Positions 1 through 7,033 of a DNA stretch of 39,899 nt are shown piece by piece. Positions within the stretch are counted from its first letter, which is position 1. The number at the start of each line of letters is the position of its first letter. The notes under the pieces are model-generated. The model had not been told where the DNA came from, ran no database searches, and worked only from the letters and a program-made list of their open reading frames with translations. This DNA comes from an uncultured Acidovorax sp. (GTDB lineage: Bacteria > Pseudomonadota > Gammaproteobacteria > Burkholderiales > Burkholderiaceae_C). The position numbers and the translations under genes were made by a program. Where the stretch lies: positions 1-39,899 of the forward strand of contig CAJYKV010000019.1 in NCBI GenBank assembly GCA_913774955.1, written 5' to 3'.

Positions 1-137
1 GCCTCCTCCACGGCGATCTCGTCGAACGGATTCATGCTCATCTTCACGTTCGCGATGTCCACACCCGTGTTGTCCGACTTCACGCGGACCTTCACGTTGT
101 AGTCCACCACGCGCTTGACGGGGACCAGGATTTTCAT
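1..137 (-). CDS. etfB: Electron transfer flavoprotein beta subunit, N-terminal part (runs off the window)
   Basis: Only the first 45 codons are present. The translation begins [20 protein letters not shown] and continues through [17 protein letters not shown], which is the hallmark start of the EtfB family. With EtfA this protein forms the FAD/AMP-containing heterodimer that accepts electrons from acyl-CoA dehydrogenases and passes them to ETF-ubiquinone oxidoreductase. The ATG at 135-137 is preceded on its strand by an AACGAGG ribosome site. It lies 67 bp beyond the stop of a Bug receptor, in the same direction as two acyl-CoA dehydrogenase genes further upstream. That position fits its role as their electron acceptor, although etfBA is also a general housekeeping pair and may have its own promoter. 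Confidence 0.9.
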   Translation of the reverse strand, partial: MKILVPVKRVVDYNVKVRVKSDNTGVDIANVKMSMNPFDEIAVEE

Positions 138-204
138 GGGATGACCTCGTTGGATAAAGACTGGAAGAAAAAGAAGGAGATGCCGGTGGAGTCGGGACGC
201 CCGG

Positions 205-1236
205 TCACTCGGATGCGATGCCCTTGTCGCGGATGATTCCGCCCCACTTGGCGTAGTCCTGCCGCACGCGCTCGGCCATCTGCGCCGGGTCCTGGAAGTG
301 CGCGATCGCGCCCGCGCCCAGCAGCCGGTCCTGCACGTCCTTCTCGGCCAGGATCTGCCGCACCTCGCCGGCCACGCGGTCCACCACCGCCTTCGGCGTG
401 CCGCGCGGCGCCATCAGGCCGCCCCACGACACCGCGTCGTAGCCCTGGAAGCCCTGCTCGGCGATCGTCGGCACGTCGGGCAGCATCGCCACGCGGCGCG
501 GCGAGCCCACGGCGAGGGCGCGCAGCTTGCCGGCCTGCACGTGCGGCAGCGCGGCCACCAGGTCGGCGTACATCACCGGCACCTGCCCGCCGATGGTGTC
601 GGTGATCGCGGGCACGCCGCCCTTGTAGGGCACGTGCTGCATGTCGAAACCGCCCATCTGCTTGAGCAGTTCCATGCTCAGGTGGCCGAAGCTGCCGGTG
701 CCCGAGCTGGTGTAGTTCATCGGCGTCTTCTGCGCCCTGGCGTGGGCGATGAGCTGCGGCAGGGTCTTCACGTCGGGCAGCTGCGCGGGATTGACCACCA
801 CCACGATCGGCAGGTCGTACACCGTGGCCACGGGCGTGAAGTCCTTCAGCGTGTCGTAGCCGGTCTTCTTGTAGAGGTGCGGCGCCAGCAGCGTGGGCGT
901 GGCCAGCATCATCAGTGTGTAGCCGTCCGGATCGGACTTGGCCACCTGCAGCGCGGCGATCGAGCCCGAGGCGCCCGGCCGGTTGTCCACCACCACGGCC
1001 TGGCCGAGCCGCTCGGCCAGTTTCTGCCCCACGATGCGCGATGCCGTGTCGGTGGGCCCGCCCGCGGGGAACGGCACCACCAGCCGGATCATCTTGCCGG
1101 GCCAGGCACCGGCCGGCGCGGACGGCTGCGCCCCGGCGTTGCCGGCCGACAGCAGCGCGAGCGGCCCGGCGGCGGCGAGGCCCAGCAGCGTGCGGCGGGT
1201 GGCGCGGGCCAGGGGGGCGGTGGGGAACAAAGGCAT
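205..1236 (-). CDS. Bug/TctC family tripartite tricarboxylate transporter receptor (first of two)
   Basis: The 343-residue protein is a periplasmic solute receptor of the Bug/TctC family, which binds carboxylates and usually delivers them to TctAB-type permeases. An N-terminal signal with a twin-arginine pair ([12 protein letters not shown], then a hydrophobic stretch ending in AGAQ) leads into the family opening [18 protein letters not shown]. The motif [14 protein letters not shown] follows, and later [14 protein letters not shown] chose the ATG at 1234-1236 because a GGAGAC site lies just upstream and the signal peptide begins there; an open frame continues 36 codons upstream but looks non-coding. 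No TctA or TctB gene is present in the window. This gene is last before etfB and lies 144 bp after a second, related receptor. The ligand cannot be read from sequence. Confidence 0.9.
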   Translation of the reverse strand: MPLFPTAPLARATRRTLLGLAAAGPLALLSAGNAGAQPSAPAGAWPGKMIRLVVPFPAGGPTDTASRIVGQKLAERLGQAVVVDNRPGASGSIAALQVAKSDPDGYTLMMLATPTLLAPHLYKKTGYDTLKDFTPVATVYDLPIVVVVNPAQLPDVKTLPQLIAHARAQKTPMNYTSSGTGSFGHLSMELLKQMGGFDMQHVPYKGGVPAITDTIGGQVPVMYADLVAALPHVQAGKLRALAVGSPRRVAMLPDVPTIAEQGFQGYDAVSWGGLMAPRGTPKAVVDRVAGEVRQILAEKDVQDRLLGAGAIAHFQDPAQMAERVRQDYAKWGGIIRDKGIASE

Positions 1237-1326
1237 TCGGGGGGTCTCCGGTTCGGTTCTGGGTTCAGGGAAAACAGGGAAAGAAAATGGTGGCGGCGCT
1301 GCTCCGGCGCCACGGCGGCAGGGGTA

Positions 1327-1368
1327 CCCGCGCGCAGCCGGCACGGGGCCGGGGCGGCTGCGCGCGGG
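1327..1368. repeat. Perfect 14-bp inverted repeat between the two Bug genes
   Basis: CCCGCGCGCAGCCG at 1327-1340 is mirrored exactly by CGGCTGCGCGCGGG at 1355-1368 around a 14-base loop. In the minus-strand transcript it forms a very stable G+C hairpin just after the stop codon of the upstream Bug gene. No U-tract follows, so it is not a canonical intrinsic terminator. A role in mRNA processing or in unequal expression of the two receptors is inference. Confidence 0.75.
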
Positions 1369-1380
1369 CCCGCGCGTGCG

Positions 1381-2391
1381 TCAGTCGAGCTTGGCGCCGG
1401 CCGCCTCGACCAGCGCCTTCCAGACCGGCATGTCGCGGCGGTAGTTGGCCTGGAAGGCCTCGGGGCCGTTCATGAGCGGCATGAAGCCCGCTCCGCGGAT
1501 GCGCTCGAGCAGTTTCGGATCGCGGGCGATCTCGCGCAGGTGCGCCTGGAGCACATCCATCACCTCCCTGGGCAGGTTCGCGGGGCCGCCCATGGCGACC
1601 CAGCCGAAGACGGCATAGGCATCGTCCGTCACGCCCTGCTCGTGGATCGTGGGCAGCTGGGGCAGGATGTCCATGCGCTGCATGCCGGTCACGCCGATGG
1701 CCTTCAGGCGGCCCGAATCGATGAAGGGCTTGGTGTTCTGCGCGCTGGAGAAGCACAGCTGCAATTGCCCACCGATCAGGTCCTGGATCATGGGCGCCTC
1801 GCCCTTGTAGGCGACGTGGGCCATGTCGGCGTCCTGCGTCTTGCTCATGTAGGCGCCGCCCAGGTGCGCGTACGAACCCACGCCCCAGGAACCGTACGAG
1901 ACCTTGCCCCGGTTCGCCTTCACGTAGGCGAGCAGTTCCTTCATGTTGCCGGCCGGCACCGAAGGGTGGACCACCAGCGTGACGGGCGCGGCCGCGATCT
2001 GCGTGATCAGCGTCAGGTCCTTCTGCGGATCGTAGGGCAGCTTGGTGTAGAGGAACTGGTTGATCAGCATCGAGGTGCTGAGCGAGAGCAGCAGCGTAGT
2101 GCCGTCGGGCGCGGCCTTGGCGACCATGTCGGTGCCCAGGATGCCCGCGGCGCCGCCCCGGTTGTCCACCACCACCGGCTGGCCCAGGCGCTGCGACAGG
2201 GCTTCGCCCACGCTGCGGGCGATGATGTCGGTGGCGCCGCCGGCGTTGAACGGCACGATGAGTTTGATCGGCTTGGTGGGCCAGGCGGCTGCTTTCGGGG
2301 TCTGGGCGGGGGCCGTGCCCAGCCAGCCGGCGCCGCCGAGCGCGGCCATGCCGTGCAGCACGGCGCGGCGGTTGAATCGGGAACCTGTCAT
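1381..2391 (-). CDS. Bug/TctC family tripartite tricarboxylate transporter receptor (second of two)
   Basis: This 336-residue periplasmic receptor has a twin-arginine-like signal (RFNRRAVLHGMAALGGAGWL, cleavage near APAQ), then the family start IKLIVPFNAGGATDIIARSV and the motif VVDNRGGAAGILGTD. A VAYKGEAPMIQDL segment matches the conserved YKG loop of Bug proteins. GGAGACAACACC stands directly before the ATG at 2389-2391. It is 88 bp downstream of the CoA transferase gene, in the same direction, and clearly paralogous to the receptor at 205-1236. The two may bind related substrates of the same pathway, or one may be a spare copy. As with its neighbour, no membrane subunits are encoded nearby, so it probably works with a TctAB permease elsewhere. 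Confidence 0.9.
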   Translation of the reverse strand: MTGSRFNRRAVLHGMAALGGAGWLGTAPAQTPKAAAWPTKPIKLIVPFNAGGATDIIARSVGEALSQRLGQPVVVDNRGGAAGILGTDMVAKAAPDGTTLLLSLSTSMLINQFLYTKLPYDPQKDLTLITQIAAAPVTLVVHPSVPAGNMKELLAYVKANRGKVSYGSWGVGSYAHLGGAYMSKTQDADMAHVAYKGEAPMIQDLIGGQLQLCFSSAQNTKPFIDSGRLKAIGVTGMQRMDILPQLPTIHEQGVTDDAYAVFGWVAMGGPANLPREVMDVLQAHLREIARDPKLLERIRGAGFMPLMNGPEAFQANYRRDMPVWKALVEAAGAKLD

Positions 2392-2479
2392 GGTGTTGTC
2401 TCCGGGGGTTCTCTGGGGAAGATCGGTCCCGGTGCGCCGCCTCTGCGGGCGGCCTGCTGCACCGAGCCGGCGGGGGAAA

Positions 2480-3742
2480 TCAGGCGGGCGGCAGGGGTGC
2501 CTCCGGCAGGGTCAGCACGCCGCGCTGCTGCAGGCCCTGCAGTGCTTCGTCGCTCAATTGCAGCAGGCGCTGCAGCACTTCGCGCGTGCCCTCGCCCAGC
2601 GTGGGGGGCGCATGGCGGATGGGCAGGCGCTGGCCGTCGATGCGGTAAGGCGGCGCGAACACCGGCGTGGTGCCCACCACGGGGTGCGGCATGTCCTGCA
2701 GCAGGCCGCCGCGCCGCGTGCGCTCGCTGGTGAGCGCTTCGTGCAGGCCGGCGACCTTGCCGCAGGGAATGCCGCAGGCCGTCATGCGCTCCAGCAGCAC
2801 GTCGCGCGGGAAGCTGCGGATCAGTTCGGTGAGCATCGGACCGATCTCGTGGCGGTTCTTCGCACGCTGCACATTGGTGGCGAAACGCGGGTCTTCCACG
2901 ATGTCGGGCCGCTCGATCACCTGGCGGCAGAACTTGTCGAACTGCGCGTTGTTGCCCACGGCGATGATGAGCGGGCCATCCGCCGCCTCGAACATGCCAT
3001 AGGGCACGATGGACGGATGGGCGTTGCCGTAGCGTGCCGGGTCGTGCCCCAGCTGCATCGCATCGAGCCCGTAGTAGCCGGTGACCATGAGGCCGCAGTC
3101 GTAGAGCGCCATCTCGATGAGGCGGCCACGGCCGGTGCGGCCGCGCTGGAACAGGGCCGCCAGCACGGCCTGCGCGGCGTACATGCCGGTCATCAGGTCG
3201 ACCACGGCCACGCCGAATTTCAGCGGCGGCTGCGAGGCCTCGCCGTTGAGCGCCATGAGCCCCGTCTCGCCCTGGATCACCAGGTCGTAGCCCGGCCGCT
3301 TGGCCTCCGGGCCGGTCACGTCGTAGCCGGCCACGGCGCAGTAGATCAGGTCGGGCTTGATCGCCTTGAGCTGCTCGTAGCCCAGGCCCAGCTTCTCGGC
3401 GCCGCCGGTCTTGAAGTTGTGGATCACCACGTCGAACTGCGGCAGCAGTTCGTGCACGATCTTCGCGCCCTCGGGGCTCTGCAGGTCCAGCGTGATCGAC
3501 CGCTTGTTGCGGTTCATGCTGTTGTAGTAGGTGGTCTCGGTCTTGCCGATGCGCATGCCCCAGTCGCGCGTGTCGTCGCCGCGGCCGGGATGCTCCACCT
3601 TCACCACCTCGGCGCCGAAATCGGCCAGCACCTGGCCGCAGAGCGGCCCGGCGAACACGCGCGAGAGGTCGAGCACGCGCACGCCCTCCAGCGGAAAGTC
3701 GATGGCGTCCGGCGATGCGGCGTCAGGGGTGGTGGCGTTCAA
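2480..3742 (-). CDS. CaiB/BaiF family CoA transferase
   Basis: This is a type III acyl-CoA transferase, which moves CoA between carboxylic acids without ATP. The family opening LEGVRVLDLSRVFAGPLCGQ is followed by DFGAEVVKVEHPGRGDDTRD, the NRNKRSITLDL motif and VHNFKTGG. An Asp in RPGYDLVIQ lies where the family carries its covalent catalytic aspartate. Two starts compete: an ATG at 3760 with no visible ribosome site, and a TTG at 3742 placed behind GGAGACAAGACC. The latter nearly repeats the GGAGACAACACC ahead of the next gene, so I prefer the TTG. Its place in a beta-oxidation operon suggests that it activates the imported acid by taking CoA from a pathway intermediate such as succinyl-CoA or a product acyl-CoA. 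Confidence 0.9.
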   Translation of the reverse strand: MNATTPDAASPDAIDFPLEGVRVLDLSRVFAGPLCGQVLADFGAEVVKVEHPGRGDDTRDWGMRIGKTETTYYNSMNRNKRSITLDLQSPEGAKIVHELLPQFDVVIHNFKTGGAEKLGLGYEQLKAIKPDLIYCAVAGYDVTGPEAKRPGYDLVIQGETGLMALNGEASQPPLKFGVAVVDLMTGMYAAQAVLAALFQRGRTGRGRLIEMALYDCGLMVTGYYGLDAMQLGHDPARYGNAHPSIVPYGMFEAADGPLIIAVGNNAQFDKFCRQVIERPDIVEDPRFATNVQRAKNRHEIGPMLTELIRSFPRDVLLERMTACGIPCGKVAGLHEALTSERTRRGGLLQDMPHPVVGTTPVFAPPYRIDGQRLPIRHAPPTLGEGTREVLQRLLQLSDEALQGLQQRGVLTLPEAPLPPA

Positions 3743-3826
3743 GGTCTTGTCTCCAGTCATTCGTTCATTGTGGTGCGGCGGGCGGCGTCGCCGCTGCCCC
3801 CTGCGCGACCCGGCAGGGCAAGCGCG

Positions 3827-4636
3827 TCAGGCCGCGGGGCCGCGCAGGCGCACGTAATCGGGCGCGCGCTTTTCCAGGAAGGCGGCGATGCCTTCGCGGG
3901 ACTCTTCGGTTTCCTGCGACAGCACCATGCTCTGCGCTTCGCTCTCCAGTTGCTCTTCCAGCGTGGCCTGGGGCGCCGCCAGGCACAGCGCCTTGATGCG
4001 CGCCATGGCCTGCTGCGGCCCGTTCGCCACGCTGGCGGCCAGTGCCAGCGCGCCCGACAGTGCCTCGCCCGGTTCGGCCAGGCGGTTGACGGCGCCGAGG
4101 GCATGCAGGCGCTCGCCCGAGATGCGCTCGCCCGTCAGGCACAGCTCCGTCAGCACCTGGCGTGACACGAATTCGGCCAGGAACGCCGTCGCGCCGCCGT
4201 CGGGCGTGAGGCCGACCTTCACGTAGGCCACCGAAAATACGGCGTTGCGCGCCGCCACCAGCATGTCGCAGGCCAGCGCCAGCGACAGGCCCGCGCCGGC
4301 CGCCGCACCCTCCACGGCCGCGATCACCGGCTTGCCGCTGCCGCGCACCGCACGGATCAGGTCGTGCAGGCCTTCCAGCTTGGCGCGGCGCTCTTCGATG
4401 GGCAGCTCGCGCCGCTTCGCCAATTGGCGCAGGTCGCCGCCCGCGCAGAAGTGGCCGCCTTCGCCGGTGAGCACGATGGCGCCCACCGCGGGATCCTGCT
4501 GCGCAGCGGCCAATGCCGCGGTCAGCGCGGCATAGAACGCGGGCGACAGGGCGTTGCGCGCGGCGGTGTTGTTGTTGCTGAGCACCAGCACGGCGCCTTC
4601 GCGGCGCTGCAGCAGGGGCGCGGTCGTCTCCGTCAT
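3827..4636 (-). CDS. Enoyl-CoA hydratase/isomerase family protein, PaaG-like active site
   Basis: This 269-residue crotonase-fold protein has the oxyanion-hole motif HFCAGGDL (about residues 62-69) and the second motif VEGAAAGAGLSLALACD (about 108-124). In true hydratases two glutamates do the chemistry. Here the first site is Ser118 and the second segment reads GLTPDGG with Asp146. That pattern resembles PaaG-type isomerases, which use a single aspartate, so a double-bond or ring isomerase role is more likely than plain hydration. It lies 21 bp after the small acyl-CoA dehydrogenase subunit and upstream of the CoA transferase, on the same strand. An AAGGA site precedes the ATG. Hydratase activity for the pathway is separately supplied by the bifunctional enzyme at 7034-9166. 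Confidence 0.88.
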   Translation of the reverse strand: MTETTAPLLQRREGAVLVLSNNNTAARNALSPAFYAALTAALAAAQQDPAVGAIVLTGEGGHFCAGGDLRQLAKRRELPIEERRAKLEGLHDLIRAVRGSGKPVIAAVEGAAAGAGLSLALACDMLVAARNAVFSVAYVKVGLTPDGGATAFLAEFVSRQVLTELCLTGERISGERLHALGAVNRLAEPGEALSGALALAASVANGPQQAMARIKALCLAAPQATLEEQLESEAQSMVLSQETEESREGIAAFLEKRAPDYVRLRGPAA

Positions 4637-4657
4637 GGGCTGGGATCCTTCTTCGTC

Positions 4658-5797
4658 TTATGCGGGTTGATTCAAAGCGATATAGCGCGCCAGGTGGTGG
4701 TCCTCATCGCCCAGCTGGTGGTCGATCATCACCAGCCGCTTCGCATAGTGCGCCAGCGGCAGTTCCCAGGTCATGCCGATGCCCCCATGCATCTGGATGC
4801 TTTCCTCGGCCACGAGCGTGCCGATGCGCCCGATGCTGAACTTGGCGGCCGAGAGCGCCCGCTCGCGCGCGGTGCGGTCCGCGCCGTCGATCGCGGCCGC
4901 GGCGTTGATGACGGCAGAGCGGGCCTGCTCCACCTCCAGCAGCAGATCCGCCATGCGGTGCTGCAGCGCCTGGAAGCTGCCGATCGGCACGCCGAACTGC
5001 TTGCGGGTGCGCAGATACTCCAGCGTGTGTTCCTTGGCCACGTCCATCGCGCCCACGGCCTCGGCGCAGAGCGCCAGCAGGCCCCAGCCCACGGCGCGCT
5101 CCAGCAGCGCGGCGCCCTCGCCTTCCGCGCCCAGCAGCGCATCCGCGCCCACGGCCACGTTCGTGAAGACCAGTTCGGCGGTGCGGCCGCCGTCGATGCG
5201 GCCATGGCCCTGGCGGGTGAGGCCCGCGGCATCGCCGGGCACCAGGAACAGGGAGATGCCCGCCGCGCCGAAGCCGCCGCCGCCCGTGCGGGCCGACACC
5301 AGAAGCCAGCCGGCGCTGTCGCCGAACAGCACCACGCCCTTGGCGCCGTCGATCACCCAGCCATCGCCCGCACGGCGCGCGGTGGCCGTGACGCGCGTCG
5401 GCTCGTAGTGCCCGCCCGGCTCGTCGTGCGCCAGCGCGGCCACGGCCTCGCCGGCCATCAGCGGCGCCAGCACGGTGTCTTTCTGCGCGGCGCTGCCGGC
5501 CGCCGCCACGGCGCGGCCCACCATCAGGGCGCCCAGCAGGGGTTCGGCCACCAGGCCGCGGCCCAGGCGCTCGAACACCACGCTGACGTCGAAGCCCGCG
5601 CCGCCGAAGCCGCCGTCGGCCTCGGTGAACAGCGCGCCGATCGCGCCCAGCTCGGCGAAGCCGCGGTACAGCGCGGGGCTGTGGCCCTGCGCGCCGTAGG
5701 CGGCGTGGTTGCGCTGCTCGATGCCGGCCTGCCCGGCGATGAAGCGGTCCAGCGTGTCCGCCAGCATGCGGCGGTCTTCGGTGTGTTCGAAATTCAT
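4658..5797 (-). CDS. pimD: Acyl-CoA dehydrogenase, PimD-like (pimeloyl-CoA dehydrogenase small subunit type)
   Basis: This is a 379-residue flavoprotein of the acyl-CoA dehydrogenase family. The C-terminal helical domain carries RKQFGVPIGSFQALQHRMAD and IQMHGGIGMTWE, both standard signatures; the N-terminal half has EADGGFGGAGFD and the FAD/substrate region DGWVIDGAKGVVLFGDSAG. Length and wording match the small subunit PimD described with PimC in Rhodopseudomonas pimelate degradation (recalled, not searched). Only 4 bp separate it from the large subunit gene upstream, so the two are likely translated together and form a heteromer. It introduces the alpha-beta double bond in an acyl-CoA and passes electrons to ETF, whose beta subunit starts at the window edge. 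The exact substrate chain is inferred. Confidence 0.85.
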   Translation of the reverse strand: MNFEHTEDRRMLADTLDRFIAGQAGIEQRNHAAYGAQGHSPALYRGFAELGAIGALFTEADGGFGGAGFDVSVVFERLGRGLVAEPLLGALMVGRAVAAAGSAAQKDTVLAPLMAGEAVAALAHDEPGGHYEPTRVTATARRAGDGWVIDGAKGVVLFGDSAGWLLVSARTGGGGFGAAGISLFLVPGDAAGLTRQGHGRIDGGRTAELVFTNVAVGADALLGAEGEGAALLERAVGWGLLALCAEAVGAMDVAKEHTLEYLRTRKQFGVPIGSFQALQHRMADLLLEVEQARSAVINAAAAIDGADRTARERALSAAKFSIGRIGTLVAEESIQMHGGIGMTWELPLAHYAKRLVMIDHQLGDEDHHLARYIALNQPA

Positions 5798-5801
5798 GGC
5801 G

Positions 5802-6998
5802 TCACAGTCCGAGGATCATCTTGGAGATGATGTTTTTCTGGATCTCGTTGGAGCCGCCGAAGATCGACAGCTTGCGGTAGTTGAAGTAGTTGGCCGCGGC
5901 CGCGGCGGCGCCTTCCGGCCCCACGGCGAGGTCTTCGTGGCCGGCGTGCAGCGCCTCTTCCTCGAAGGGCAGCGCATACGGCCCCATGGCGCGGCGCGTG
6001 AGCGAGAGGATCTCCTGGCGGATCTCGGTGCCGCGGATCTTCAGCATGGAGCTTTCCGCGCCCGGCACGCCGCCGCCGGCGACGGCGGCGATCACGCGCA
6101 GGTTGGTGGTCTTCATGTTCTCCAGGTCGATCTCCACGCGGGCGAGGCGCGCGGCGAACAGCGGGTCCTGCGCGAGCGGGCGGCCGTTGCACTGCACGGT
6201 GGCGGCCACGCGCTTCAACTTCTCCAGCGCGGCCACCGAGAAGCCCACGCCAGCGATGTTGGTGCGTTCGTAGGTCAGCAGGTATTTGGCGTAGGTCCAG
6301 CCCTTGTTCTCTTCGCCCACCAGGTTCTCGGCGGGCACGCGCACGTCGGTGAAGAACACCTCGTTCACCTCGTGCTCGCCGTCCAGCGTGATGATCGGGC
6401 GCACCTCGACACCGGGCGAGCGCATGTCCACCAGCAGGAAGCTGATGCCCGACTGCGCCTTGGCCTCACGGTCGGTGCGCACCAGGCAGAAGATCATGTT
6501 GGCGTGCTGGCCGAGCGTGGTCCAGGTCTTCTGGCCGTTGACGACGTAATGGTCGCCCTGGCGCACTGCGGTGGTCTTGACCGAGGCCAGGTCCGATCCC
6601 GCGCCGGGCTCCGAATAGCCCTGGCACCACCAGTCCTCGCCGCTCAGGATGCGCGGCAGCCAGTACTGCTTCTGCGCTTCGGTGCCGTACTTGATGAGCA
6701 CCGGGCCCAGCATGTTCACGCCGAAGGGCACGATGCGCGGCGCGCCGGCCAGTGCGCATTCGTTCTCGAAGATGAACTTCTGCACAGCGTTCCAGCCCGG
6801 CCCGCCGTACTGCTCGGGCCAGTGGTTGGCGAGCCAGCCGCGCGCGTTCAGGATCGCGTGCCAGCGCTCCATGTCGGCCTTGTCCAGGCGCAGGCCGGCG
6901 CGCACCTTGTGCGAGAGGTCGGCGGGCAGGTGCTCTTTCAGGAAGGCCTGCACTTCGTCGCGGAAGGCCTCCTCCTGGGGGGTGAATTGCAGATCCAT
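5802..6998 (-). CDS. pimC: Acyl-CoA dehydrogenase, PimC-like (pimeloyl-CoA dehydrogenase large subunit type)
   Basis: The 398-residue protein begins MDLQFTPQEEAFRDEVQAFL and keeps the features I recall for PimC: NHWPEQYGGPGW, WWCQGYSEPGAGSDLASVKT (FAD and substrate loop), NGQKTWTTLGQHANMIF and GEHEVNEVFFTDVRVPAENL. It ends in the usual four-helix domain with GGSNEIQKNIISKMILGL. It should form a heteromeric dehydrogenase with the PimD-like protein encoded 4 bp downstream and act on CoA esters of dicarboxylic or ring-opened acids. The bifunctional hydratase/dehydrogenase gene lies 35 bp upstream, so the order resembles pimF-C-D. No strong ribosome site precedes the ATG at 6996-6998, which could reflect coupling to the upstream gene. 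A role on other branched or alicyclic acyl-CoAs cannot be excluded. Confidence 0.87.
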   Translation of the reverse strand: MDLQFTPQEEAFRDEVQAFLKEHLPADLSHKVRAGLRLDKADMERWHAILNARGWLANHWPEQYGGPGWNAVQKFIFENECALAGAPRIVPFGVNMLGPVLIKYGTEAQKQYWLPRILSGEDWWCQGYSEPGAGSDLASVKTTAVRQGDHYVVNGQKTWTTLGQHANMIFCLVRTDREAKAQSGISFLLVDMRSPGVEVRPIITLDGEHEVNEVFFTDVRVPAENLVGEENKGWTYAKYLLTYERTNIAGVGFSVAALEKLKRVAATVQCNGRPLAQDPLFAARLARVEIDLENMKTTNLRVIAAVAGGGVPGAESSMLKIRGTEIRQEILSLTRRAMGPYALPFEEEALHAGHEDLAVGPEGAAAAAANYFNYRKLSIFGGSNEIQKNIISKMILGL

Positions 6999-7033
6999 GG
7001 GGTCTTTCGTGGGTCGCTCGTGCTGTCGTTCGG

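Noticed and set aside
298-2733. Open frame of 811 codons opposite the two Bug genes
   Set aside because: The translation is rich in Arg, His and Ala without any recognisable domain, and both receptors on the other strand have signal peptides and family motifs. It is a codon-bias shadow.
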